Below are positions 1 through 8,998 of a stretch of DNA of 22,439 nt, piece after piece. Source of the DNA: Kutzneria sp036403095. GTDB lineage: Bacteria > Actinomycetota > Actinomycetes > Mycobacteriales > Pseudonocardiaceae. The stretch covers positions 1 to 22,439 of the forward strand of contig DASWRQ010000419.1 of the NCBI GenBank assembly GCA_036403095.1. Reading direction: 5' to 3'. A program made the translations under genes and the position numbers. The notes beneath the pieces were generated by a model. That model had not been told where the DNA came from and did not search any database. It saw only the letters and a program-made list of their open reading frames with translations. Each line of letters begins with the position of its first letter. Position 1 is the first letter of the stretch.

Positions 1-2
1 AG

Positions 3-1868
3 CGGCCGCAGGACGGCTCGATCATCACGCAGTTCGACTACCCGACCTGCGAGACGCTCGGCCTGCTGAAGATGGACTTCCTGGGGCTGCGCAACCTCAC
101 GGTCATCGACGACACGATGAAGAACATCACGCTCAACGGCAAGACCCCGCCCGACCTGGACCGGCTGGCGCTGGACGACAAGAAGACCTACGAGCTGCTC
201 GGCCGCGGCGACACCCTGGGCGTGTTCCAGCTGGACGGCGGCCCCATGCGCGACCTGCTGCGCCTGATGCGCCCGGACAACTTCGAGGACATCTCCGCCG
301 TCGGCGCGCTCTACCGGCCGGGTCCGATGGGCGCCAAGTCGCACACGAACTACGCGCTGCGCAAGAACAAGCAGCAGGAGATCACGCCGATCCACCCCTC
401 GCTGGAGGAGCCGCTCAAGGACATCCTCGGCACCACCTACGGCCTGATCGTGTACCAGGAGCAGGTCATGGCCATCGCGCAGAAGCTGGCCGGCTACACG
501 CTGGGCCAGGCCGACCTGCTGCGCCGCGCGATGGGCAAGAAGAAGAAGGAGATCCTGGACAAGGAGTACGCCGGCTTCGAGAAGGGCATGCTGGACAACG
601 GCTACCCGCAGGACGCCGTCAAGACCCTCTGGGAGATCCTGGTCCCGTTCGCCGACTACGCCTTCAACAAGGCGCACTCGGCCGCGTACGGCCTGGTGTC
701 GTACTGGACGGCCTATCTCAAGGCCAACTTCCCGGCCGAGTACATGGCCGGTCTGCTCACCTCGGTCGGCGACGACAAGGACAAGGCCGCCGTCTACCTG
801 GCCGAGTGCCGCAAGATGGGCATCACCGTGCTGCCGCCGGACGTCAACGACTCGATGCGCGAGTTCGCGCCGGTCGGCGAGAACATCCGGTTCGGCCTGG
901 GCGCGATCCGCAACGTCGGCGCGAACGTGGTCGAGTCGATCGTGGCCGCGCGCACGAGCAAGGGCGCGTTCACCGACTTCTCCGACTACCTGCGCAAGGT
1001 GGATGCCGCGGCCTGCAACAAGAAGGTCATCGAATCCCTGATCAAGGCCGGCGCCTTCGACTCGCTCGGCCACCCGCGCAAGGGCCTGCACATGGTGCAC
1101 GTCGAGGCCGTCGACGCGATCATGGACACCAAGAAGGCCGAGGCGGTCGGGCAGTTCGACCTGTTCGGCGGCGGCGACGACGGCGAGGACAACGCCGGCG
1201 GCGTGTTCGACGTGAAGGTCCCGGACGAGCACTGGGAGTCCAAGCACCAGCTGACGCTGGAGCGGGAGATGCTCGGCCTCTACGTGTCGGGTCACCCGCT
1301 CAACGGCGTGGAGCGGGTGCTGGAGGTCCAGTCCGACACCGCGATCGCCACCATCCTGGAAGGCAACCTGCCCGACGGCGCGCAGGTCACCGTGGGCGGC
1401 ATCCTGGCCTCGGTGACCCGGCGGGTCAACAAGTCCGGCGAGTCGTGGGCGTCCGCGCAGCTGGAGGACCTGGCCGGCGGCATCGAGGTGCTGTTCTTCC
1501 CGAAGACCTACTCGGTGGTCGGCATGAGTGTGGCCGAGGACGCGATCGTGCTGGTCAAGGCCCGCATCGCCAAGCGGGACGACCGGATCTCGCTGATCGC
1601 CAACGACCTGGCCCTGCCAGACCTGGAGATGGCGGCCAGCGGCATGCCGGTGAAGCTGACCATGCACGCGGCCAAGTGCACCCGGCCGCTGGTGGCCCAG
1701 CTCAAGGACGTGCTCAAGTCGCACCCGGGCTCGACCGAGGTGCACCTGAACCTGATGAACGGCCGGCGCGGCACCATGCTGCGGCTGGACGACGGGCTGC
1801 GGGTGGACCCGTCACCCTCACTGATGGGCGACCTCAAGGCCCTGTTGGGCCCGGGTTGCCTGGGCTGA
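3..1868 (+). CDS. dnaE: DNA polymerase III subunit alpha (3' part, 5' end outside window)
   Basis: Catalytic alpha subunit of the replicative DNA polymerase III holoenzyme. The frame is open from base 3 and ends with TGA at 1866-1868, giving 621 C-terminal residues of a protein that is usually about 1,180 long. The first codons read TQFDYPTC...LKMDFLGLRNLT. The Asp of KMDFLGLR (bases 75-77) matches the third catalytic aspartate of bacterial family C polymerases (E. coli D555). Fingers-domain text follows (GVFQLDGGPMRDLLR, YRPGPMGA, VYQEQVMAIAQKLAGYTLG, FNKAHSAAYGLVSYWTAYLKANFPAEYMA), then a helix-hairpin-helix region and an OB-fold near VTVGGILASVTRRVNKSGE. The first two catalytic aspartates and the PHP domain lie upstream of the window. 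Protein conservation makes this the housekeeping DnaE1 type rather than the mutagenic DnaE2/ImuC type, which I judge from the overall match and from synteny. Confidence 0.97.
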   Translation, partial: RPQDGSIITQFDYPTCETLGLLKMDFLGLRNLTVIDDTMKNITLNGKTPPDLDRLALDDKKTYELLGRGDTLGVFQLDGGPMRDLLRLMRPDNFEDISAVGALYRPGPMGAKSHTNYALRKNKQQEITPIHPSLEEPLKDILGTTYGLIVYQEQVMAIAQKLAGYTLGQADLLRRAMGKKKKEILDKEYAGFEKGMLDNGYPQDAVKTLWEILVPFADYAFNKAHSAAYGLVSYWTAYLKANFPAEYMAGLLTSVGDDKDKAAVYLAECRKMGITVLPPDVNDSMREFAPVGENIRFGLGAIRNVGANVVESIVAARTSKGAFTDFSDYLRKVDAAACNKKVIESLIKAGAFDSLGHPRKGLHMVHVEAVDAIMDTKKAEAVGQFDLFGGGDDGEDNAGGVFDVKVPDEHWESKHQLTLEREMLGLYVSGHPLNGVERVLEVQSDTAIATILEGNLPDGAQVTVGGILASVTRRVNKSGESWASAQLEDLAGGIEVLFFPKTYSVVGMSVAEDAIVLVKARIAKRDDRISLIANDLALPDLEMAASGMPVKLTMHAAKCTRPLVAQLKDVLKSHPGSTEVHLNLMNGRRGTMLRLDDGLRVDPSPSLMGDLKALLGPGCLG

Positions 1869-1880
1869 ACCGGCTGTGAG

Positions 1881-1916
1881 CCCGGGCACATTCATCGATA
1901 ATGGATGCGGCCCGGG
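1881..1916 (+). terminator. Possible dnaE terminator hairpin
   Basis: A perfect 7-bp inverted repeat, CCCGGGC (1881-1887) and GCCCGGG (1910-1916), encloses 22 nt about 12 nt after the dnaE stop. There is no T-tract after it, so a factor-independent role is uncertain. Confidence 0.3.
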
Positions 1917-1945
1917 GGAGCACGTGGGCAGACTGGTGTGAACGG

Positions 1946-1972
1946 GGTTAACCTATAGTTGGTTAACACCAA
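1946..1972. promoter_or_regulatory. Overlapping palindromes in the P450 promoter region (putative operator)
   Basis: The sequence holds a perfect 8-bp palindrome GGTTAACC (1946-1953), a 19-bp inverted repeat TTAACC-N7-GGTTAA (1948-1966) and TTGGT-TAAC-ACCAA (1959-1972). A -10-like TATAGT lies inside it at 1954-1959. An alternative promoter would be TTAACC (1948-1953), a 17-bp spacer, and AATTAT (1971-1976). A dimeric repressor of the TetR or MarR kind could bind here. No such regulator is encoded in the window, so the protein is unknown. Confidence 0.45.
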
Positions 1973-1999
1973 TTATGTGGCATGGTTAGGGGAAGGCCC

Positions 2000-3214
<1,215 letters not shown>

Positions 3215-3224
3215 CCATCGGGGG

Positions 3225-4760
3225 ATGCCTGTACGAGTAGTCCTGCCCGGAAGCACTCGATCGGCGGCCCATGGCTTCACACCGGCCGGCACGCTCGATC
3301 CGTCGACCGTAGTCACCGTAACGGTGGTGCTGCGGCGGCGGGCCGAGCTGCCGGCCGGTCTCGTGTCCGGGCCCGCGGTGATCGACCGACAGGAGCTGGC
3401 TGCCAGGTACGGGGCCGATCCCGCTGACGTGCAACGGGTTCGTGCCGTCCTGAGTGGACTCGGCGTTTCGGTCGTCGCCGAGGACGTCGCCTCGCGGCGG
3501 CTGTCCGTGCGGGGCGATCTGGCGGCGATGAACCGGGCGTTCGGCGTGTCGCTGGAGGCAGTGTCGATGGACGGCACGAGGCGGCGGCACCGGGTCGGGT
3601 CGCTGGAGGTGCCGGCCGAGCTGGGCGGCATCGTGACGGCCGTGCTGGGGTTGGACGACCGGCCGCAGGCCCGTCGGCCGCGGGCCGATGCCGGCGGGAC
3701 CGTCGGCTACACACCGCCGCAACTGGGCCAGATCTACGGGTTCCCGGCGGCGGTTCCCGGGGTGGCGCAGACCATCGCCGTGATCGAGCTCGGCGGCGGC
3801 TACACCGATGCCGAGCTGTCGACGTACTTCCAGGGTCTGGGCGTCGGCCCGGTGCCGGTGCGGACGGTCGGTGTGGACGGTGGCGTGAACACCCCCGGCG
3901 AACCGGCCGACGACGAGGTGCTGCTGGACATCGAGGTCATCGGCGGGCTCGTGCCCGAGGTGCAGCAGCTCGTCTACTTCGCGCCCAACACCGACCAGGG
4001 CTTTGTCGACGCCGTCAGCACTGCCGTGCAAGCCTCGCCCACACCCGCCGCCGTGAGCATCAGCTGGGGCGCGGCCGAGGATCTGTGGACCGAGCAGACC
4101 CGTCTGGCCCTCGACGACGCCTTCGCCGACGCCGCCGCGCTCGGCGTCACCGTCGTCGCGTCTTCCGGCGACTGGGGTGCCGCCGACCAGCTGACCGACG
4201 GCAAACAGCACGTCGACTTCCCCGCCTCCAGCCCGCATGTGTTGTCCTGCGGCGGAACCTCGCTCACCGCCGACACGTCGACCGGCGTCATCGCCGCGGA
4301 GACGGTGTGGAACAACGGCGTCGGCAAACATGCCACCGGCGGCGGCGTGAGCATGTTCTTCCCCCGCCCCTCCTATCAATCCTCTTGCGGCGCACCGGAT
4401 TCCGGCCGCGGCGTGCCCGACGTCGCCGCCGTCGCCGATCCCCAGACCGGGTACATGGTTCTTGTGCACGGCAAGAGCTATCCCGCCGGCGGCACCAGCG
4501 CCGTCGCCCCGCTCTGGGCCGCCCTTGTCGCTCGCCTCGGGCAACACCTGGGCCGGCCGCTCGGGCTGCTGCAACCGTTGCTGTACAAGGACTCTCGGCC
4601 CGCGGTGTTGACCGCCGGCTTCCGGGACGTCACCGCCGGCGACAACCAGGGCTACCCCGCATCGCCGGGCTGGGATCCGTGCACGGGCTTGGGTTCGCCG
4701 GACGGGACCGCGTTGTTGGCCGTGCTCAGTGGAGCACTACCTCCGGATTCGCCGGCGTAG
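3225..4760 (+). CDS. S53 family peptidase (sedolisin/kumamolisin-like) with activation prodomain
   Basis: Acid-type serine-carboxyl endopeptidase, 511 residues. Residues about 30-145 match the pro-kumamolisin activation domain (VTVVLRRR at its start), and the peptidase domain runs from about 160 to 500. The Ser-Glu-Asp centre is visible: E231 and D235 in DDEVLLDIEV, the oxyanion Asp D316 in ASSGDWGA, and nucleophile S425 in GGTSAVAPLWAA. The C-terminal FRDVTAGDN...GWDPCTGLGSPDG segment is the usual calcium site (about D468 and D484). No N-terminal signal peptide is seen, as in kumamolisin itself, so the export route is unclear. ATG 3225 follows the P450 stop by 10 nt, with a GGGGG run touching the start codon. 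Translational coupling is likely and the exact start is less certain than the gene. Confidence 0.92.
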   Translation: MPVRVVLPGSTRSAAHGFTPAGTLDPSTVVTVTVVLRRRAELPAGLVSGPAVIDRQELAARYGADPADVQRVRAVLSGLGVSVVAEDVASRRLSVRGDLAAMNRAFGVSLEAVSMDGTRRRHRVGSLEVPAELGGIVTAVLGLDDRPQARRPRADAGGTVGYTPPQLGQIYGFPAAVPGVAQTIAVIELGGGYTDAELSTYFQGLGVGPVPVRTVGVDGGVNTPGEPADDEVLLDIEVIGGLVPEVQQLVYFAPNTDQGFVDAVSTAVQASPTPAAVSISWGAAEDLWTEQTRLALDDAFADAAALGVTVVASSGDWGAADQLTDGKQHVDFPASSPHVLSCGGTSLTADTSTGVIAAETVWNNGVGKHATGGGVSMFFPRPSYQSSCGAPDSGRGVPDVAAVADPQTGYMVLVHGKSYPAGGTSAVAPLWAALVARLGQHLGRPLGLLQPLLYKDSRPAVLTAGFRDVTAGDNQGYPASPGWDPCTGLGSPDGTALLAVLSGALPPDSPA

Positions 4761-4825
4761 GCCCGTCCAGGATCGACTCCGACCGACCAGACCGAGCACT
4801 GAGAAATCGCTGAGCCGCAGCGGGT

Positions 4826-4831
4826 TAGGGT
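4826..4831 (+). promoter_or_regulatory. Putative -10 element of leaderless bioA
   Basis: TAGGGT lies 6 nt before the GTG at 4838, so transcription would begin at or next to the start codon. No Shine-Dalgarno sequence precedes the GTG. No convincing -35 was found. Confidence 0.45.
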
Positions 4832-4837
4832 CACGCG

Positions 4838-6103
4838 GTGACGCCCGACGAGCTGCTCGCCCTGGACCGTGCCCACGTCTGGCACCCGTACGCGCCCATG
4901 CCCGGCCGGATCGACCCGCTGGTCGTGACCGCCGCCGAGGGCGTGCGCCTGCGCCTGGCCGACGGGCGCGAGCTGGTCGACGGCATGGCGTCCTGGTGGT
5001 CGGCGATCCACGGCTACCGGCACCCGGTGCTGGACGCGGCCGTGCGCGACCAGCTCGGCCGGATGAGCCACGTGATGTTCGGCGGCCTGACCCACGAGCC
5101 GGCGGTCCAGCTGGCCAAGAAGCTGGTGGACATCACGCCGGAGCCGTTGCAGCACGTGTTCCTGGCCGACTCCGGCTCGGTGTCGGTGGAGGTCGCGATC
5201 AAGATGTGCCTGCAGTACTGGTGCTCGCTGGGGAAGCCGGCCAAGCGGCGGCTGCTGACGTGGCGGCGCGGCTACCACGGCGACACGTTCCACCCGATGA
5301 GCGTCTGCGATCCCGAGGGCGGCATGCACTCGCTGTGGGCGGGCGTGCTGCCGGAGCAGGTCTTCGCCGACGCGCCGCCGGCCGAGATCGAGCACGACTA
5401 CGTGCAGCACCTGGTGGACCTGGTCGAGCAGCACGCCGACGAGCTGGCGGCGATCGTGGTCGAGCCGGTGGTGCAGAACGCCGGCGGTATGCGCTTCCAC
5501 GACCCCCGCTACCTGCACGTGCTGCGGGAGGTCAGCCTGGCCAACGACGTGCTGCTGGTGTTCGACGAGATCGCCACCGGCTTCGGCCGCACCGGCGAGC
5601 TGTTCGCCGCCGACCACGCCGGCATCAGCCCGGACGTCATGTGCGTCGGCAAAGCCATGACCGGCGGCTACCTGACCATGTCCGCGGCCCTGTGCACGTC
5701 GCGTGTGGCCGACGGCATCTCCAAGGGCGAGGTCCCAGTGCTGGCCCACGGGCCGACGTACATGGGCAACCCGCTGTCCGCGGCGGTGGCCAACGCCTCC
5801 ATCGACCTGTTGCTGGGCCAGGACTGGCGGGCCGAGATCAAGCGCATCGAGACCGGCCTGCACGCCCTGGAGGCGGCGCGGAACCTCCCCGGCGTCGCTG
5901 ACGTGCGAATTCTGGGCGCCATCGGGGCCGTGCAGCTCGACCACCCGGTCGACATGGCCGCCGCGCAGCAGGCCGCCGTCGATCACGGAGTGTGGCTGCG
6001 GCCGTTCAACGACCTCATCTACACCATGCCGCCGTACGTGATCGGGGACGACGACCTGGCCCAGGTCTGCGACGCGATAGTCGCGGCCGCCACCGCCGCC
6101 TGA
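4838..6103 (+). CDS. bioA: Adenosylmethionine-8-amino-7-oxononanoate aminotransferase
   Basis: PLP-dependent class III aminotransferase that moves the amino group of S-adenosylmethionine onto KAPA to give DAPA in biotin synthesis; cytosolic. It has 421 residues, normal for BioA. The family N-terminus DRAHVWHPYAPM and the substrate-pocket sequence ASWWSAIHGY (W53/W54) are present, as are GYHGDT (Y146), the cofactor Asp D243 in VFDEIATGFGRTG, and the Schiff-base lysine K272 in GKAMTGGY. The pair of tryptophans and SWW..IHGY separate it from other class III aminotransferases. The start is GTG 4838. An upstream -10-like hexamer 6 nt away suggests a leaderless mRNA. In mycobacteria bioF follows; here bioD follows after 122 nt. 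Confidence 0.96.
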   Translation: MTPDELLALDRAHVWHPYAPMPGRIDPLVVTAAEGVRLRLADGRELVDGMASWWSAIHGYRHPVLDAAVRDQLGRMSHVMFGGLTHEPAVQLAKKLVDITPEPLQHVFLADSGSVSVEVAIKMCLQYWCSLGKPAKRRLLTWRRGYHGDTFHPMSVCDPEGGMHSLWAGVLPEQVFADAPPAEIEHDYVQHLVDLVEQHADELAAIVVEPVVQNAGGMRFHDPRYLHVLREVSLANDVLLVFDEIATGFGRTGELFAADHAGISPDVMCVGKAMTGGYLTMSAALCTSRVADGISKGEVPVLAHGPTYMGNPLSAAVANASIDLLLGQDWRAEIKRIETGLHALEAARNLPGVADVRILGAIGAVQLDHPVDMAAAQQAAVDHGVWLRPFNDLIYTMPPYVIGDDDLAQVCDAIVAAATAA

Positions 6104-6211
6104 CCTTCTCCGGGCGTCACACGCGGTCCGCACTTGCCTCTTGGCGGCAGCAATGTGACATTCGCCGGGTGCGGCCAGGACCTCGGCGGGTGGCCCCGCT
6201 GAGGCACGCAC

Positions 6212-6217
6212 TAATCT
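6212..6217 (+). promoter_or_regulatory. Putative -10 element of bioD
   Basis: TAATCT lies 8 nt before the GTG at 6226, in the 122-nt bioA-bioD gap. No Shine-Dalgarno sequence precedes the GTG, which fits a leaderless or nearly leaderless start. The rest of the gap shows no bioF remnant or other gene. Confidence 0.4.
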
Positions 6218-6225
6218 GATGGGTC

Positions 6226-6942
6226 GTGAACATCCTCGTGATCACCGGCACCGGCACCGGGGTCGGCAAGACCATGGTCACCGCGGCCTGTGCCGCCCTC
6301 GCGGTGGACAACGGCCAGCGGGTCGCCGTGGTCAAACCGGCCCAGACCGGCATCGGCCCGCACGAGCCCGGCGACCTGGACGAGGTCGCGAGAATCGCCG
6401 GCAAGGTCACCACGCGTGAGCTGCGCCGCTACCCGGAGCCGCTGGCCCCGGACACCGCGGCGGCCCGCGCCGGCCTGCCCCAGGTGCACCCCGGGGAGAT
6501 CGCCTCGGTGGTCGCGGAGCTGGCCGCCGAGCACGACCTGGTGCTGGTCGAGGGCGCGGGCGGGCTGCTCGTCCGGTTCGACGACGAGGGCGCGACGCTG
6601 GCCGACGTGGCCTGGGCACTCAACGCGCTCGTGCTCATCGTCGCGGAGCCCGGCCTCGGCACCCTCAACCACACCGCGCTGACCGCCGAGGTGCTGCTCA
6701 AGCGGGGCGTCGAGTGCGCGGGCGTGGTCATCGGCAGCTGGCCGGCCGAGCCGGACCTGGCCTCGCGCTGCAACCTCGTCGACCTACCGGAGGCAGCCGG
6801 CGGACCGCTGCTGGGCGCGCTGCCGGCGGGCGCGGGACTGTTGGACCCCGCGGACTTTCTCGAGGTCGCGAGGGCGGCCATGTCGCCGTGGCTGGGCGGC
6901 ACGTTCGATCCGGACGTGTTCGCCGAGCAGTTCACGGCGTGA
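6226..6942 (+). CDS. bioD: Dethiobiotin synthetase
   Basis: ATP-dependent carboxylase that closes the ureido ring of DAPA to give dethiobiotin, the penultimate step of biotin synthesis. The protein has 238 residues. The P-loop GTGTGVGKT occupies residues 8-16 (K15), the KPAQTG motif gives the second conserved lysine K37, and VEGAGGLLV (108-116) is the magnesium/ATP-binding loop. The order of motifs and length match BioD throughout. The start is GTG 6226, immediately before the P-loop strand, as in other BioD proteins, and no earlier start would fit the family N-terminus. The gene lies between bioA and bioB on the same strand but probably has its own promoter. Confidence 0.95.
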   Translation: MNILVITGTGTGVGKTMVTAACAALAVDNGQRVAVVKPAQTGIGPHEPGDLDEVARIAGKVTTRELRRYPEPLAPDTAAARAGLPQVHPGEIASVVAELAAEHDLVLVEGAGGLLVRFDDEGATLADVAWALNALVLIVAEPGLGTLNHTALTAEVLLKRGVECAGVVIGSWPAEPDLASRCNLVDLPEAAGGPLLGALPAGAGLLDPADFLEVARAAMSPWLGGTFDPDVFAEQFTA

Positions 6943-6973
6943 GACTCGTAACACGATTCGACGAGGTCACGTG

Positions 6974-6989
6974 CGGCAGACTGCTGCCG
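6974..6989 (+). promoter_or_regulatory. Hairpin in the bioB leader
   Basis: CGGCAG-ACTG-CTGCCG forms a perfect 6-bp stem with a 4-nt loop, 15 nt before the bioB ribosome site. It could be a leader structure or chance GC-rich pairing. No known biotin-regulator operator was recognised here. Confidence 0.25.
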
Positions 6990-7018
6990 AGCGTCGCCCC
7001 GAGCAAGGAGAGCTGCCT

Positions 7019-8029
7019 GTGACCGCCGTCGACACCGACATCATCGCCGTTGCCCGTGAGCAGGTGCTCGAGCGCGGCGAGCAGCTGTCCCAGGAACAGC
7101 TGCTCGAGGTGCTCCGGCTCGGCGACGACCGGCTGGCGGACCTGCTGCAGCTGGCCCACGAGGTGCGGATGCGCTGGTGCGGGCCGGAGGTCGAGGTCGA
7201 GGGCATCGTCAGCCTGAAGACCGGCGGCTGCCCCGAGGACTGCCACTTCTGCTCCCAGTCCGGCCGCTTCCCGTCGCCGGTGCGCTCGGCCTGGCTGGAC
7301 ATCCCCGGCCTGGTGCGCAGCGCCCGCGAGACCCGCGACACCGGGGCCACCGAGTTCTGCATCGTGGCCGCCGTCCGCGGCCCGGACGCCCGGCTGCTGT
7401 CCCAGGTCCGCGAGGGCATCAAGGCCATCCGCGAGGACGGCAACGACATCCAGATCGCCTGCTCGCTCGGCATGCTCACGCAGGAGCAGGTGGACGAGCT
7501 GGTGGCGATGGGGGTGCACCGCTACAACCACAACCTGGAGACCGCCCGCTCGCACTTCCCGAACGTGGTCACCACGCACACGTGGGAAGAGCGCTGGGAG
7601 ACCCTGCGCATGATCCGCGAGGCCGGCATGGAGGTCTGCTGCGGCGGCATCATCGGCATGGGCGAGAGCGTGGAGCAGCGGGCCGAGTTCGCCGCGCAGC
7701 TGGCCGAGCTCGGGCCGGACGAGTGCACGATGAACTTCCTGATCCCGCAGCCCGGCACCCCGTACGAGCAGTACGAGGTGGTCGAGGGCCGGGACGCGCT
7801 GCGGACCGTGGCCGCGTTCCGGCTGGCCATGCCGCGGCCGCTGCTGCGCTTCTCCGGCGGCCGCGAGCTGACCTTCGGCGACCTGGGCACCAAGCAGGGC
7901 ATGCTCGGCGGCATCAACGCCATCATCGTCGGCAACTACCTGACCAACCTCGGCCGGCCCGCGGCCCAGGACCTGGCGATGCTGGACGAGCTGAGCATGC
8001 CGGTCAAGGCGCTGAACCAGTCGCTATGA
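7019..8029 (+). CDS. bioB: Biotin synthase (radical SAM)
   Basis: Inserts sulfur into dethiobiotin, using a radical-SAM [4Fe-4S] cluster and a sacrificial [2Fe-2S] cluster. The protein has 336 residues. The SAM cluster motif CxxxCxxC is C71/C75/C78 in GGCPEDCHFCSQS. The second-cluster ligands fit C114 (TEFCIVAA), C148 (IACSLG), C207 (EVCCGGIIGMGE) and R282 (RFSGGRE). YNHNLET (169-175) and the C-terminal GNYLT are also typical. I choose GTG 7019 because AAGGAG (7005-7010) sits 8 nt upstream. An in-frame GTG at 6971 would add 16 residues without such a site. The stop overlaps the ATG of bsaP (ATGA), indicating translational coupling. Confidence 0.97.
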   Translation: MTAVDTDIIAVAREQVLERGEQLSQEQLLEVLRLGDDRLADLLQLAHEVRMRWCGPEVEVEGIVSLKTGGCPEDCHFCSQSGRFPSPVRSAWLDIPGLVRSARETRDTGATEFCIVAAVRGPDARLLSQVREGIKAIREDGNDIQIACSLGMLTQEQVDELVAMGVHRYNHNLETARSHFPNVVTTHTWEERWETLRMIREAGMEVCCGGIIGMGESVEQRAEFAAQLAELGPDECTMNFLIPQPGTPYEQYEVVEGRDALRTVAAFRLAMPRPLLRFSGGRELTFGDLGTKQGMLGGINAIIVGNYLTNLGRPAAQDLAMLDELSMPVKALNQSL

Positions 8030-8232
8030 GCGCCGAATTCTGTGCCCGGTGCGGGCAGGGCATCGCCGAGGGCGACCACGCTCGCTGCGCCGCCATGTTG
8101 GCCACCTACGACCCGCCGCGGTTCTGCGGGCAGTGCGGGCGGCGCATGGTCGTGCAGGTGACACCCGCCGGATGGGTGGCGAATTGCAGCCGACACGGCG
8201 AGCGAACGTCGACGTCACCGAGCGTCGGCTAG
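8026..8232 (+). CDS. bsaP: Biotin synthase auxiliary protein
   Basis: A 68-residue cysteine-rich protein overlapping the end of bioB by 4 nt. It has CxxC pairs at C6/C9 (FCARCG) and C34/C37 (FCGQCG), further cysteines at C21 and C54, and histidines H18 and H57 (NCSRHG). Position, size and cysteine pattern match the Rv1590/BsaP family, which sits directly after bioB in mycobacteria and has been reported as an iron-sulfur protein needed for biotin synthase activity. That role is known for the family; here it is inferred. A zinc-ribbon fold cannot be excluded from sequence alone. The stop codon TAG (8230-8232) is also the first half of the TAGGGT -10-like element of the next gene. Confidence 0.88.
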   Translation: MSAEFCARCGQGIAEGDHARCAAMLATYDPPRFCGQCGRRMVVQVTPAGWVANCSRHGERTSTSPSVG

Positions 8233-8235
8233 GGT
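8230..8235 (+). promoter_or_regulatory. Putative -10 element of the DUF2567-like gene
   Basis: TAGGGT overlaps the bsaP stop codon and lies 7 nt before the ATG at 8243. No Shine-Dalgarno sequence is present, so this gene may have a leaderless transcript besides read-through from bioB-bsaP. Confidence 0.4.
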
Positions 8236-8242
8236 CGCTCGA

Positions 8243-8923
8243 ATGTCGGAGCAAGCGGGCGAGCGGGCCGAGCCGATGCGCATCCCGCCGGTGACCGAGA
8301 AGGACCCGGAGCCGGCGTCCTCGGCGATGTCCTCTCCCTCGGCGTCCTCGGTGTCCTCTGAGGTCCGGACGCCGTCGGTGGCCGAGATCATGGCGATGCT
8401 GCCGCAGGCCAGGCGGCCCCGGGTGGTCGTCAAGCGGGACCTGCTGCCCGCGGTCAGCGTCGCCTCCACGGTGGCGCTCACCGGGCTGCTGGTCGGCTGG
8501 CTGTGGTCCATCCTGGCGCCGGCGCAGCGCGTGATCCTGGTCGACGGCCAGCAGTTGCCGCTGCTGGACGAGAGCTACCACCGGTTCGACGACCTGATCC
8601 TTTTTGTGCTGATCGGGCTGGGCATGGGCCTCGTCGTCGGCGGTGTGGTGTGGATGCTGCGGGAACGCCGCGGCCCCGTGATCATGATCGCCGCCGTGCT
8701 GGGCTCGGCGCTGGCCGCGTGGCTGGCCATGAAGGTCGGCGTCTCCTGGGCCGGCAGCCACTACGCCCTCTCCGGCACGCCGGCCAACCGATCCGTGTTC
8801 GAGCAGGCCCCGGTCCTGGAGTCCACCTGGGTCATCCTGGCCCAGCCTTTGGCCACCGCCCTGGCCTACGGCACCTTGACCGCCTGGAACGGCATGGACG
8901 ACCTCGGCCGCCGCCTCGGCTGA
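8243..8923 (+). CDS. DUF2567-like membrane protein
   Basis: A 226-residue protein with a disordered, Ser/Pro/Glu-rich N-terminus (about 1-65) and four predicted membrane helices near 67-92, 118-138, 145-164 and 195-214. The loop between helices 1 and 2 contains RVILVDGQQLPLLDESYHRFDD. The position straight after bioB-bsaP matches Rv1591 of M. tuberculosis, a DUF2567 protein, and the topology agrees, so I assign it to that family. No enzymatic motif is visible and the function is unknown. The constant company of bioB and bsaP makes a link to biotin supply or use possible, but this is inference. It starts 10 nt after the bsaP stop and converges with the minus-strand gene that follows. Confidence 0.8.
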   Translation: MSEQAGERAEPMRIPPVTEKDPEPASSAMSSPSASSVSSEVRTPSVAEIMAMLPQARRPRVVVKRDLLPAVSVASTVALTGLLVGWLWSILAPAQRVILVDGQQLPLLDESYHRFDDLILFVLIGLGMGLVVGGVVWMLRERRGPVIMIAAVLGSALAAWLAMKVGVSWAGSHYALSGTPANRSVFEQAPVLESTWVILAQPLATALAYGTLTAWNGMDDLGRRLG

Positions 8924-8933
8924 TTGTCAAGCC

Positions 8934-8965
8934 CCTGACGTTTGGAAAGGACCATTCCTGACGTT
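8934..8965. repeat. Short direct repeat CCTGACGTT
   Basis: CCTGACGTT occurs at 8934-8942 and again at 8957-8965, 23 bp apart, between the convergent DUF2567-like and Lon-domain genes. Its role is unknown and it may be chance. Confidence 0.3.
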
Positions 8966-8967
8966 CA

Positions 8968-8991
8968 GCGTGAGGAATTGCGCTTTCACGC
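8968..8991. terminator. Possible bidirectional terminator between convergent genes
   Basis: GCGTGA (8968-8973) and TCACGC (8986-8991) form a 6-bp stem with a 12-nt loop, in the 75-nt gap between two convergent genes. No strong T-tract is present on either side. The same gap carries a 9-bp direct repeat, listed separately. Confidence 0.25.
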
Positions 8992-8998
8992 AGCTTGC

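Noticed and set aside
6104..6225. Riboswitch or biotin-repressor operator in the bioA-bioD gap
   Set aside because: No BioQ-type TGAAC...GTTCA palindrome or riboswitch-like conserved core could be found.
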